The position numbers were made by a program, and so were the translations under genes. From contig CAJJDN010000066.1 in assembly GCA_905182985.1 (NCBI GenBank), positions 401,076 through 465,075 on the forward strand: 64,000 nucleotides of DNA. Reading direction: 5' to 3'. Shown piece by piece: positions 35,615 through 47,774 of this stretch (the first letter of the stretch is position 1; the number at the start of each line of letters is the position of its first letter). Under the pieces are notes generated by a model. That model made no database searches. It was not told where the DNA came from and was given only the letters and a program-made list of their open reading frames with translations. The stretch is from Paramecium sonneborni. Taxonomy: Eukaryota > Ciliophora > Oligohymenophorea > Peniculida > Parameciidae.

Positions 35615-36596
35615 ATGTTTAAAGTAATATATATAAGAAACGCAGATCCAGTGTTCTTCACAGAATTGGATGACAGATTACAAAATTGCCTAAGAAAATT
35701 GGGAGTTGAAGTAACTTAAGTGGAATTAGAAGATTTATATTTCGAATGGGAAGGAGGAGTAATCTGAAATCCTAAATATTTATAGAAAATTTCTTTCTTC
35801 AATAAAGGAGAATTAATAGAGTTCGACGGTCTAATGAATTGGGGTTACATGAGTCCTAAACATATGTAGGACTTTAATTACTTAATTGAAGCAGCAGAGT
35901 CTGCTGGTAAAGTTACTTTACATTCTACAAATGCTGAAAAGATTTTGTAAAGTAAGTTACTTCAAGGTCTCAGATTTGCTAAACATGGCGTACCTATTCC
36001 AAAAAGTATGGCTGCTTTTACAGTGAATTCAATTATAAAGGTTGTCAGATCTAATTTTGCTTAATAAGAAAGAGGAGTTGTAAAAGCTTTAGATGGATAT
36101 GGTGGAGATGGAGTATAATTAGCTAGAGGACAAGATGAAATAATTAGTATGGCATCAAAAGAAGTTTGGAAGAATCATCAATCAGTCATCTAAAAATTTA
36201 TTCCTGATTCTATTGGAAAATCAGTCAGAGCGCTTTGTATGAATGGCTAATTAGTATTAGCTTGTGAATTTAGTGATACTGGATCTGTAAAATTAATTAA
36301 TATTTTAGGATTTTCGATCAAATAATGGTTATCATGAATCTTTAAAATTAGTTAGTAAAATGGATTAATTCAAAAGGTATGAGGAAATTGCCCTTAAAGC
36401 TGTTAATGCAATTGAACCCTATTTAACTGTTGGAGGAGTTGATATCTTAGATTCAGAAGTGCATGGCTTATAAGTTCTGGAAGTTAATGGATGGTCAGAT
36501 CTTTGGGATTCAGAAAAAATAACTGGAATTGATACATTTTAAAAAGTAGCAGAAAGCTATTTTGCAAGATTAAAAAGACATTATCATAAAGAATGA
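35615..36596 (+). CDS. RimK-like ATP-grasp ligase
   Basis: 310 aa; introns 35759-35785 (27 nt) and 36287-36308 (22 nt), GTA...TAG. ATP-grasp features are seen. The substrate-binding front domain (residues 1-100) contains FDGLMNWGYMSPKHM. The nucleotide-binding stretch is GVVKALDGYGGDGVQLA. The metal-binding and C-terminal motifs are SDFRSNNGYHESLKL and GGVDILDSEVHGLQVLEVNG (E-x-N). These fit the RimK/glutathione-synthetase-like branch that forms amide bonds with ATP through an acyl-phosphate, for example glutamylation or small-peptide synthesis. The acceptor substrate cannot be deduced. The gene is bounded by its own spacers and is not in an operon-like group. Confidence 0.88.
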
Positions 36597-37799
36597 TTAT
36601 TTTATTAATATAGGTTCTATTTAAGTGAATTTTATAAATATATTGTTATGTTAATTATAATATTATCTATAATGCTTTTATAAAAATTACATTTCATTTG
36701 CTATTTTTTTAATGATATTTTCCTCCAATTATTTATCTATAGTTTTGATTTTGTAAATGTACAATTTATTAACTGATTAAGAATTTAGACTCAAAATCCT
36801 TCCTTTCTTTTTGGTTTGAAGTTTAATTAAAAAAAACCACAATTGTTCCTTAATTTGTGAATTTTTAGGCTCTAATATTGATTAGTAATCTCCTCATGTA
36901 GCCACTCTACCTCAACTAATTGTTTTAATCTAGATAATTCAAATATCCATTATTGATTTACTATTTTAATAGAAACCTTATTGAAATAATTATTCCATAT
37001 TTATATATAACATTCATATACTCATTCATAAAATGATTTAATGGTCATTTAAATAAAAATGGATAGTTAAAGAATTTTAAATCCCCTAAGAAGGTAAACA
37101 GAAATGCAAAATATTATGCTGCTTAAAATTTTTCAACTGTGATTGCACCATTTTCACAGACGAGATCTATATAATTTAACATATTAAATTACCTGTATAA
37201 TGAAATGATTTTCTTGGAGAATTTAACTTTCTTTGACTGTATTGGTTTTTTATTTATTTAAAGACCATTATAAATTTGAAAAGGCCATCTAATGACCCTT
37301 CTATTATTTTGTAAAAAAAAAACTGATTTAATTACATAAAATAAGATTCATATAATTACTTAATGAATAAAATTGAGCAATTGAGCAAGAGATGATAAGT
37401 TATTTTATACCTTTTAATAATAGATTTTTATTTAAACCCAAGAATAATAGATTTTTTCTTTAATACTGAAAGACTTAATAAAACTTAGAAACTATAAATT
37501 ACAAACTTAAAGTTCAATATTTATTTTCTTGAAATAAGAATTAATTGATAATTTAAGAATTTAACCATAATTTATAATAAATAATTTGATTCGAATTTAG
37601 AAAAATAAATATATAGGATTTTAAACTTAAACTATAACCATATTTAAAATATAATCACGATAGTTATTATTTGTAGTAGCATAACTTCACGTAACTCGTT
37701 TAACATACAATTTGAAGCTTATTGAAATTTTTAAAGAAATAGAATAGAATACATTAACGACCACTTTTAAATTGTAGATAAGCCAGATTTATTAATAAA
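36597..37799. other. 1.2 kb region holding one broken gene
   Basis: Low-complexity A/T sequence with poly-A/T tracts. It contains the interrupted minus-strand gene at 36694-37268 described separately. The remaining 530 bases upstream of the surface-protein gene show nothing recognisable. Confidence 0.5.
36694..37268 (-). pseudogene. Hypothetical gene with one in-frame TGA
   Basis: From ATG 37268-37266, a 26-nt intron (37167-37192, GTA...TAG) leads to a 65-aa reading with DLVCENGAITVEKFQAAQYF and LGDLKFFNYPFLFK. A TGA follows at 37047-37045. The very same frame then continues for 116 more codons: PLNHFMNEYMNVIYKYGIII, later QKFTNQGTIVVFFNQ and FESKFLISQQIVHLQNQN, ending at TGA 36696-36694. 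No GT...AG intron could remove the internal TGA. I read this as one gene disabled by a single nonsense change (TGG to TGA is the simplest path). Two separate small genes or a consensus error are alternatives. The family is not recognised. Confidence 0.42.
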
Positions 37800-40700
37800 A
37801 TGAAAATTATGATGTTGATACTTTTAATGCTATTGATAGCTAAAGGAGATGATAGTTATTAGAAATGTTTATGTCCAGAATTAAAATTAGAAAATGATTG
37901 TAAAATGAAATAGGAATGTCAATGGAATAAATAATCTTGTGAAAATAAAAATTTTGAGACAACAGAGCGAGTTGTAGACATTTCAATTAAATATTGTGAT
38001 TAGTTTGTAAATAATTTTGATTGTACAACAGCACAAGAATGTGCTTGGGTAGATTAGAGATGTACAAATTTTACAGGTTGTACAGCATATAATAAAACTA
38101 ATGATTATGATTGTTAATCATTAAGTAAAAATTGTATAACAGATGGAACTCATTGTGTAGAGATTGGTGAATGTAGTACATACAAAAAACAAGTTTCTTG
38201 CTAATAGAATAAAAATAATCTTTATTGTTTTTGGAATACTGAAAATAAATAATGTTCAGATCCTTATTTATGTGAATAATTACCTAAATAGTTAAATAGT
38301 GACAATTAATGTAGGAAATAAATTCTAAAGTGCACTACAAATACTGGAGGTGGTTGTACGGAAAGTGGAGATAATTGTAGTGATTAAAAATTAGAAATTT
38401 AATGTTTTTGGAATAAATCAAAAACGATGGAATGCGTTTGGGATAAATCAATATGCAAAGATAAAATTTGCATTAACGCTCCAGAAACTTTGGTAACTGA
38501 TGATGATTGTAAATAATTTATAAAAGATGGAACATGCACAACTAAAATAAATGGAGGTTGTACAATTAGAAGTACTTGTGAAGCTGCGAAAATTTAGGCA
38601 GCTTGTATCAAAGATAATCAAAATAATGAGTGTTATTGGGATGGAAATTCATGCAAAATTAAAATATGCATAAACGCACCAACTTCAATAAAAACCAATT
38701 AAGAGTGTGAATAATTTTTTAAAGGTTGTATAACTAAAGCAAATGGAGGTTGTGTTTAAAATGGAGAATGTTCAGCTGCAGATAGTGAGGTAGCATGTAT
38801 TAAAAATATAAATAATATTAATTGTATTTGGGATAATATTTGTAAGGAAAAAACCTGTATCAATTCACCTATCAATAATAATACTCATGAATTATGTTCA
38901 TAGTATTTATCAACATGTACTGTCAAATAAGGAGGAGGCTGTTAAGAAAGATCATGTGACAATGCTCCAACAATATTAACAACAAATAATGCTTGTGAAA
39001 CATATTTGTTAGGATAAAAATGTATTACTAAAGTTGGAGGAGGTTGTATTGAAAACACTACTTGTGATGCAATAAAATTAGAAATAGCATGCTAATAAGA
39101 TGCAAAAGAATAAATATGTTTTTGGGATTCTGCAAGTTCATTATGTAAGGATAAAATCTGTAAAAATGCAAATATTAGAGAAGATACTTCATTAAATAGA
39201 ATTACAATTAAAAATCGTAATACTGCTTTTGATCAATGTTAAACATTCTCAAAAAAATGTATTCAAAATTAAAAAAATAATGGATGTTTAGATGATATCT
39301 GTGAAAATAAATTTTAAATGTCGGATTGTACTTAGGATATGAATGGCAAAAGTTGTAAATGGAATGGAAATTGTTATAAAAAGTAATGTTCTCTAGCAGG
39401 AAATACTTTAACTACTCATAGTGATTGTTAAAAATATCTCTCAAGTTGTACATTAAGTAACTCAGGTTAAGGATGTATTTTATTACCACGCGTGTGCTAA
39501 GTTATAACTTTGAAAGAGGCTTGTGTGATGAAATATGATCGTTCACCATGTGGATGGAATGGATCTAAATGTATAGATAAGGCTTGTTCTACTGCTTCAA
39601 ATAAATTTACCACTACTTAAGAATGCTAAAAGTATTTACCAGAATGTGTAGCTAATAATCCAATTATCCTAAATGGTTCTAAAATTGTATAAGGATGCTA
39701 AGATTTACCTTTTAATTGTACAGATAGAAAATCTTAAGATAATTGTGAAATTTTGAGGGTAGAATATAAAGAATGTCTATGGAATAGTGTTACATTTTAA
39801 TGCATATTAAAAACTTGTTAAACTGCTAATCTTTTAGGAACAACAGGGGCACTTTCTATTCAAAATATCAATCTTACTAGTTGCCAAAATTATATGACCA
39901 ATAAAATTTGTATTGTTAATAATACTTTAGATGGGTGTATGGAAAAACCTATTACTTGTTCATAATTATAATAGTTATAAAATTGTTAACCAAAGTCAAC
40001 AATAAATGGAGATTGTTATTGGAATGGAACAAGTTGTGTTGATAAAATATGTTCTAATATTAAATTGTTTACTCATTATGATTGTTAGAATGAGTTAAAC
40101 TAATGTACAGTGAATGTTGAAACAACAAGTTGTTAATCACTATCTTCTACTTGTTAAGCATATACAACAGATGAAAATTGTAAAATAACAATAAACAATA
40201 TTAAATGTTATTGGACAGGAGCTTATTGTAGGAATGCCACTTGTGCTGATGTACCTGATACTGATTCATATGATACAGATGAGGAGTGTCAAAATTATTT
40301 AGAATTTTGCACAGTAGCTGAAAGAGTTGAAGGAAAAGGATGTGTTTCAAAATTATCTGATTGCTAAAATTATATGAGTGAAGCATAATGTCATAAAACA
40401 ATATCTAATTTAACCCAAGATGATGATTGCGTATGGACTGGGGATAAATGCTTTTAGTTATCTTATATAATTAAAACACCCTGCTCCTCTTTTAAAGGAA
40501 CTTAATAGAAATGTTAATAAATTAAAATAGGTTGTACAAATCTTTCAAATGCAGCACCTACAGCTAATTGTATTTTAGATTGCAATAAGAAAATGGGAAT
40601 AAATTTGCAGTTAAAAGATTGTCAGTCCCTTGATCCTAATTGTTCAGTAAGAAAAGATGGTAGCTCATGCATCCCTATTCAATCATCTTGTATAGAATAT

Positions 40701-43700
40701 GGATAAAATTCAGAAAATTGTTATAAATCTACATTTAATTATTGTGTAATGAATAACGAAAATCCATCAAGTTGTCAATCTATATAGAAAGCATCAGAAT
40801 GTGAATTTGTTAAAAGACAGACTGGGTTGAAACATAATGATTGCTAAGCTTATAATAAACTTTGTACATCATTAAAAGATGGAAGTGGATGTCAAGAATA
40901 TTAAACAAATTGTTCTTTTTATCAAGATGACATTTAACATTGCACAATATCTTAAAATGGTAGATGCTTTTTTGACGGTAAGAATTGTGTTCGTTTTTCA
41001 ATTTGTTAAAATATAATTGATACTGGTTTAACAAATGTTATTTGTGCTTCTTATAATCCAGATTGCACAACAAATACTTTTGGAACAGCTTGTTAAGAAA
41101 TATTAAGTACTTGTAATTAATATCAAACATATGCATCTTGCACTTTTTCAAAGGCAGCGCCAACTGCTAATAGATGTGTTTGGAATTCTCTCACTTCTCC
41201 AGCTAAATGTATCAATGTTACAAATGTCAGTTAAGAATGTTCATTAATTATGGGAATCAATTTAAATCATGCAACATGCGAAGCTTATAATTCAGGTTGT
41301 GTTGCAAATGCTTTAGAAACTGTTTGTTAAGAAAAGAAATCAGCTTGTAATCTTTATAAAACTTAAGAAGCTTGTTCAAAATCGACAGTAGGAAAATGTT
41401 TTTGGAAAAATATTGTTAATTCTCAATAATGTATATCAATCTCTAATGTTACTACTGATTGTCTATTAATTATTGGAAAAGGATTGACAGATGCTACATG
41501 TTCAGAATATAATGCAGATTGCACTGCAAATTAAAGTGGAACAGCATGTTAAGTCTAATAAAGTAACTGCAATTTGTACACAAATCAAGATTCTTGTTCA
41601 TTATCAAAAGCTTTATCCCCAGCTGATAAATGTGTTTGGAACACTCAAATTTCTCCTGAAAAATGTATAACTGTTACTTTAGTAAATCAATGTTAGCTTA
41701 TAAAATTTCCAGGTTTAGATGACAATAAATGTCTAGCATATAATTCTGGATGCGTGTCTGATCTTTTTCAAACAACATGTTAAGAGAAAAAAGTAAAGTG
41801 TTCTGATTATTCAGTAGAAAATTCTTGCACAACATCTATAGATGGTAAATGCTACTGGAATAATAGTATTACTCCTGCTGTTTGTATTAAAATTACTCTT
41901 ATAGCATCATAATGCTAATTGGTTATTGGTTCAAGTTTAAATAATAATAAATGTGCTTCTTATAATCCAGATTGCACAATAAATGCTTTTGGAACAGCTT
42001 GTTAAGAAATGTTAAGTACTTGTAATTAATATCAAACATATTCAACTTGTACATTTTCAAAGGCAGCACCAACTGCTAATAGATGTGTTTGGAATTCTCT
42101 CACTTCTCCAGCTAAATGTATCAATGTTACAGATGTCAGTTAAGAATGTTCATTAATTATGGGAATCAATTTAAATTAAAATACTTGTTCGACTTATAAT
42201 CCTGGTTGTACATCTTTAAAAGATGGTACTGCTTGCTAAGAATTAAAATCTTCTTGTAAAGAGTACAAAGAACTAAATAAATGTGTAGCCCAAAAAAATG
42301 GTACTCCATGTATTTGGTTTGAAAATTCTTGTAATAGTTTATCGGCTACTAACTGTGGTGGAATAAAAGGATTGAACCTTGATCATTAAATATGTTAAGA
42401 GTTTAATGTTGCTTGCACTTTAATATTGGATGGAACAGGATGCTAAAATTTTAAAACAAAATGTGAAGATTATCCAGCAACATTAACAAATTGTGCAAAT
42501 ACTATCACTTAAAAATGTTTTTTTGACAAATTAACTTCAAGTTGTATTTCAATTATTAATGTTGAAAAAGATTGTGTTAAAATTTAAGGAGTCTCTGGAA
42601 GCATAACATATGAAATTTGTTAATCATATAATAAAGGATGTAGTGTAAATCGAAATGGATCTGCATGTGTTGAAGAATAAATTGAATGTTTCAATTATAA
42701 AAATCAAGTGGAAAGTTGTTATAGATCAAAAAATACATTATGTTTAATTGATTCAAGTAATAATTGTTTCAATGCTTTAAGTGCTTCAACTTGTGAATAA
42801 ATTATATTAGGGGATGGAAATTATAATAGTTATAATTGTAATTTATTTAAAAATGGATGCACAGTTAGTGAAGCAAAGAAATGTGTCTTAAAAGAATGCT
42901 CAAATGCTGTAAATATAGTATTTAATCACTAAAATTGTAATAATTGGCTCAATAATTGTACAGTCAATAAACATTATAGTGGTTGTGTAATTATGCCTGA
43001 AGATTGTGAAACTTAAGCACCTTCTGAATGTCTATATTCATAGAAAGGTGAATGTATAGTAATAAATTTACGTTGTGTAAGGAAGACATGTGAAGCGGCT
43101 CCTATGGATGTAACTCATGATAATGATTTTGAGTGTTCATCATTTTTGTAAACATGTACTGTAAATAAAAGAGGATCATGTTAAATAAGAACTTAATGTG
43201 CAGAGTACAAAAATTAGAAGTAATGTTATTTTAATTAAAATGGGGGAAAATGTTTTTGGAATAAAACATATTAAAATTGTGTTGATATGTTATGTTTAAA
43301 TATAGAGAGTACAGAACTTTATGATACACATGAAGAATGTAATTCTGTTGATTCAAAACTTCTTTGTACAGTCAAAGTTTTTAATGGAGTTCTGCTGAAA
43401 GGATGTTAAGGGAGAATGGAATGCAGTTAATATTCAGCTGAAGAATAATGCTATATTAATCAGAATCTCGAAGAATGCGTTTGGGGAAAGGAAGCTTAAT
43501 AATTAAGTGGAAAATGTTTAGATAAATCTTGTAACACAGCGCCAATCTCTCTAGTAACTCATAATGATTGTAGTTTCTATTTTTAAACAAAAAATATTTA
43601 TTGCACAGTTAATGCAGCTACAAATTTATTAAATAACAGTATAATACTTGGAGGTTGTATAAAAACGAAAAATTGTTATGAATATATTCATTAAGAACAA

Positions 43701-45899
43701 TGTTAGATAAATTCTACAGGCAATATATGTGTATGGTAAAATAATTAATGTTTTGACAAATCTTGTGCTACTGCTCCTATCACACAAGAATATGATAGTC
43801 ATGATAAGTGCAATAATTATTTATTTAATTAATGTACAGTTTCTTTTACTGGATAAGGATGTATAGATATACCAATATCTTGTGAAATTATGACACAAAA
43901 ATAGTGTTTAATTAGCAGAAGAGGAGATCCCTGTTTTTGGACAGGAAAAGAGTGTGTAAGTAGATCTTGTGAAAATGCTCCGGATTCTATATAAACAGAT
44001 GAGGATTGCCAAAATTATTTTCCTGGATGTGCATATAGTAAGAATAAATGTAGAACTAAAGTATGTGAAGATTATGATTATAAAACTGATGATAAATGTT
44101 AAGCTATTGATCCAACTTGTACCACAAATGGAATATTTTGTGTTCTAAGAGAAACTTGTTTATAAGCTTTAAGTAGATCTGGATGTGTTACCTCCTCATA
44201 AAATGAGTTATGTGAATGGTTATCAGGCCAATAAAATTAAGAGTATTGTACTAATAGGAGCTGCGAAACAGCTCCTAAAGTTTTAAAGACAGAAGGTGAG
44301 TGTGATGCTTATTTATAAAGTTGTACTACTAAAAAGGGAGGAGGTTGTGTATCCAAAAGTACTTGCAACGCTGTTTCAATCGATGTGGCATGTACATATG
44401 CTTTGGATGGAACAAAATGTGCTTGGAATAATAATTTAATGATATGTTTGGAAGAAGATTGTTAAGATTTTGAAGGAATAACTCATCATCAATGTAAAGC
44501 TAGAAGACTTGGTTGTACAGTAGGCGAAAATGGAAAATGTGCTAGGATAAAATATTGTAGTGAAACTACTGTTGTTAACGCTTGTATTGAAGGTTTAGAT
44601 GGACCTTGTTTATGGATTAAAAATTCTGAAAATTCTTAAGGTGCTTGCTTTTAATACTCTTCATGTTAAAGCATAAATTGGGATAATGATTAATAATGCA
44701 AGCGGATTAGCAATAAATGTACAACAAATGGAGAACATTGTGTTGCTATTACTTCATGCTCAGAAACTAAAGATTAAGGATGTGTAACAGGATTTGATGG
44801 ACCTTGTATTAGATCAAATCAAATCTTAAATTAACCACTTCCTAGTATATGCAAACCATTTACTAAATGTTCAGATGCTCTGTACACAACTCATTCTGAA
44901 TGTTAAAAAGCTAGCAAAAATTGCACGACTAATGGTGAAACTGAATGTATTTTGTTAAATTCTTGTTCATTATATAAATCAAAAGCTGGATGTATTATCA
45001 ATGATAAAGGATCTAAAAAAGTAAATGAAACAATAATTTCAACTGGCTTTTGTACTTGGAATTCTACTGAAGAGAAATGTAGAGATTAAATCTGCGAAGA
45101 TATAAAAGGTCAAACTCATGCTGCTTGTAATTCTAAATTATCAACTTGTACTTCTAATGGAAATTATTGTTTATCTATTTCAGAATGCTAGGCATACAAA
45201 ACAAAAAATGCTTGTAAAATAGCACTTAGTAAAAATAATTTTCCCTGTTTTTGGGATGTTTCAAACTTAAATTGTTAGAAAAAGAAATGTTCAAATATTG
45301 AAAATGGTAATAGTACTTATGTTTGCTAGAAAGAATTATCTTTCTGCACATCAAATGGAACTGATTGCATAGAAAAGGCAAATTGTACTTCTTATGAATC
45401 AAAAATAGCTTGTAATTCTGGTGGATTAGATGGTATTTGTGTTTTTAACTAATAAAATTCATCCTAATAGGGAAGTATTTGCTCTAAAATGGTAAATTGT
45501 CAGTAAGCAAATAATGATAAACTTGCTTGCCTTAATGCCAAATATCAATGTTTTTGGAAAGAGAATAATGACTCAATTAGTGGTGAATGCTTGCAACACA
45601 CATGCGCTACTTATTAATAGTATCATAAAGATTGTCATAGCTTTGAGATTATGAATTCGAAATAGAAAATATTTTGCAAAATGATAGATAAAATTTGTAG
45701 AAAGGAAGAACCTGAAAATTTTCAAGCTAATGAATGTTTTAAATTAACTGATTACACTTATACTTGGAGTACCACAAATAATAAATGCTTATCTTGTGGA
45801 AAGAAGGAAAATAACCCTACTAATAACAGCACCAATGATACTGATATTTAATAGATCCTCACTGTACCATTCATATCTTTATTAATAATTTTGATATGA
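37800..45899 (+). CDS. Giant cysteine-periodic GPI-type surface antigen-like protein
   Basis: 2,699 codons without an intron or a TGA, ending TGA 45897-45899. N-terminal signal peptide (MKIMMLILLMLLIAKG); the C-terminus has a Ser/Thr/Asn spacer and a hydrophobic tail (ILTVPFISLLIILI), the layout of a GPI-anchored protein. The body is a long array of Cys-rich units of roughly 60-75 residues with recurring wording: C-x-W-x(4-6)-C-x-(D)K-x-C-x(N/T)AP, then C...YL...CT-x(4-8)-GGGC-x(4-6)-C. This matches the Paramecium surface (immobilisation) antigen type of repeat. Middle units (about 40900-42500) use a variant spacing with SKAAPTANRCVWNS. It may be an expressed serotype gene or a constitutive cortical relative; sequence alone does not decide. 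Such proteins coat cell and ciliary membranes. Confidence 0.88.
41043..41268 (+). repeat. Near-identical internal repeat, copy 1
   Basis: 226 bases inside the surface-protein gene, nearly identical to 41952-42177 and in the same codon phase (offset 909 bases, 303 codons). It encodes the unit running from CASYNPDCTT to LIMGINLN. Only scattered single-base differences separate the copies, whereas neighbouring units are much more diverged. Confidence 0.9.
41952..42177 (+). repeat. Near-identical internal repeat, copy 2
   Basis: Second copy of the 226-base in-frame unit at 41043-41268. Some differences change residues, for example TTNTFG to INAFG and YASC to YSTC; others are silent. The high identity points to recent duplication or gene conversion within the gene. 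Confidence 0.9.
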
Positions 45900-46549
45900 T
45901 TATAAATTTATTTTTGGCTTAATAAAATATATCTAGCTTTTATTGATTATAAATTTATTTGGTATTTTTACTCTATTTAAGTAAGTGTCAAATTTGCGGT
46001 AACCTTATTATCAACAATTACAAAATTTGCAGTTTCTTTAAAAATTATTTTATTATCATCTCATTAAATTCTCAAGTAAGTTACGATTAAGTTATTTTAA
46101 AGAAATATTTAAAAAATTAATGATTCCAGGATATTATTTACAAAAATCCTTTACAATCAATAAATTAATAAGAAAAATATTATTTTTCTAAAAAAATAAA
46201 ACAAAAATTTCCTTTATTAAATTAAATATTTTAAATCGAAAATCCATATGATAAATCATCCAGCTAATCTGAAATTTGAAATGTCTTTTTTAAATTATTT
46301 TATTAATTAATTATAAATGCTGAAATAATATCTTTCAAATTATATCCAGAAATCCTATTCTTTTTAATTAATTACAATTAGAAGAAGGCTTTTAAATTTT
46401 TCAATTTTTCATTTATATACAATTATAAAACTTTCATATTGTAACTCAACAAGATTATAAAAATATTTCATATTTAGTGTAATTTGAAATTAGGTATTTT
46501 AAATTTAAGTTTTATTTTTTAGAAAAAATATTATTAATCCTCTAAGTAT
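45900..46549. other. A/T-rich sequence after surface-protein gene
   Basis: 650 bases of A/T-rich sequence without a coding frame I can support. Its last 187 bases are the first copy of the gap-flanking repeat. Confidence 0.5.
46363..46549 (+). repeat. Gap-flanking exact repeat, left copy
   Basis: 187 bases identical to 47394-47580. The copy ends exactly where the run of N begins. Confidence 0.95.
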
Positions 46550-47393
46550 NNNNNNNNNNNNNNNNNNNNNNNNNNNNNNNNNNNNNNNNNNNNNNNNNNN
46601 NNNNNNNNNNNNNNNNNNNNNNNNNNNNNNNNNNNNNNNNNNNNNNNNNNNNNNNNNNNNNNNNNNNNNNNNNNNNNNNNNNNNNNNNNNNNNNNNNNNN
46701 NNNNNNNNNNNNNNNNNNNNNNNNNNNNNNNNNNNNNNNNNNNNNNNNNNNNNNNNNNNNNNNNNNNNNNNNNNNNNNNNNNNNNNNNNNNNNNNNNNNN
46801 NNNNNNNNNNNNNNNNNNNNNNNNNNNNNNNNNNNNNNNNNNNNNNNNNNNNNNNNNNNNNNNNNNNNNNNNNNNNNNNNNNNNNNNNNNNNNNNNNNNN
46901 NNNNNNNNNNNNNNNNNNNNNNNNNNNNNNNNNNNNNNNNNNNNNNNNNNNNNNNNNNNNNNNNNNNNNNNNNNNNNNNNNNNNNNNNNNNNNNNNNNNN
47001 NNNNNNNNNNNNNNNNNNNNNNNNNNNNNNNNNNNNNNNNNNNNNNNNNNNNNNNNNNNNNNNNNNNNNNNNNNNNNNNNNNNNNNNNNNNNNNNNNNNN
47101 NNNNNNNNNNNNNNNNNNNNNNNNNNNNNNNNNNNNNNNNNNNNNNNNNNNNNNNNNNNNNNNNNNNNNNNNNNNNNNNNNNNNNNNNNNNNNNNNNNNN
47201 NNNNNNNNNNNNNNNNNNNNNNNNNNNNNNNNNNNNNNNNNNNNNNNNNNNNNNNNNNNNNNNNNNNNNNNNNNNNNNNNNNNNNNNNNNNNNNNNNNNN
47301 NNNNNNNNNNNNNNNNNNNNNNNNNNNNNNNNNNNNNNNNNNNNNNNNNNNNNNNNNNNNNNNNNNNNNNNNNNNNNNNNNNNNNNNNNNNNN
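46550..47393. other. Assembly gap (N run)
   Basis: 844 undetermined bases. The sequence that follows the gap starts with an exact copy of the 187 bases that precede it, so the two contigs probably overlap and the gap may be artificial. Confidence 0.95.
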
Positions 47394-47580
47394 TTTAATT
47401 AATTACAATTAGAAGAAGGCTTTTAAATTTTTCAATTTTTCATTTATATACAATTATAAAACTTTCATATTGTAACTCAACAAGATTATAAAAATATTTC
47501 ATATTTAGTGTAATTTGAAATTAGGTATTTTAAATTTAAGTTTTATTTTTTAGAAAAAATATTATTAATCCTCTAAGTAT
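47394..47580 (+). repeat. Gap-flanking exact repeat, right copy
   Basis: 187 bases identical to 46363-46549, beginning at the first base after the N run. Confidence 0.95.
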
Positions 47581-47774
47581 AATCAACTAAATTAATTTAA
47601 TTTAAAAGTCTGATATAAAAATAAGCATTTATTTCTTTTTCTTTCTGTATTTTATCAAAGTATGATCTTTTTGCTTTTGATAAAGGGGTAATTTTTGAAT
47701 ATTATATTCAAATTATAGAAAAAAACATGTAAAAAAATTATTAATAATATTTAAAACATATAATTTTTAAGCAT

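Noticed and set aside
36791..37000. Alternative minus-strand frame reading WIFELSRLKQLVEVEWLHEE
   Set aside because: It has no start codon and competes with a longer frame on the same strand that continues the gene from 37268; I regard it as a shadow.
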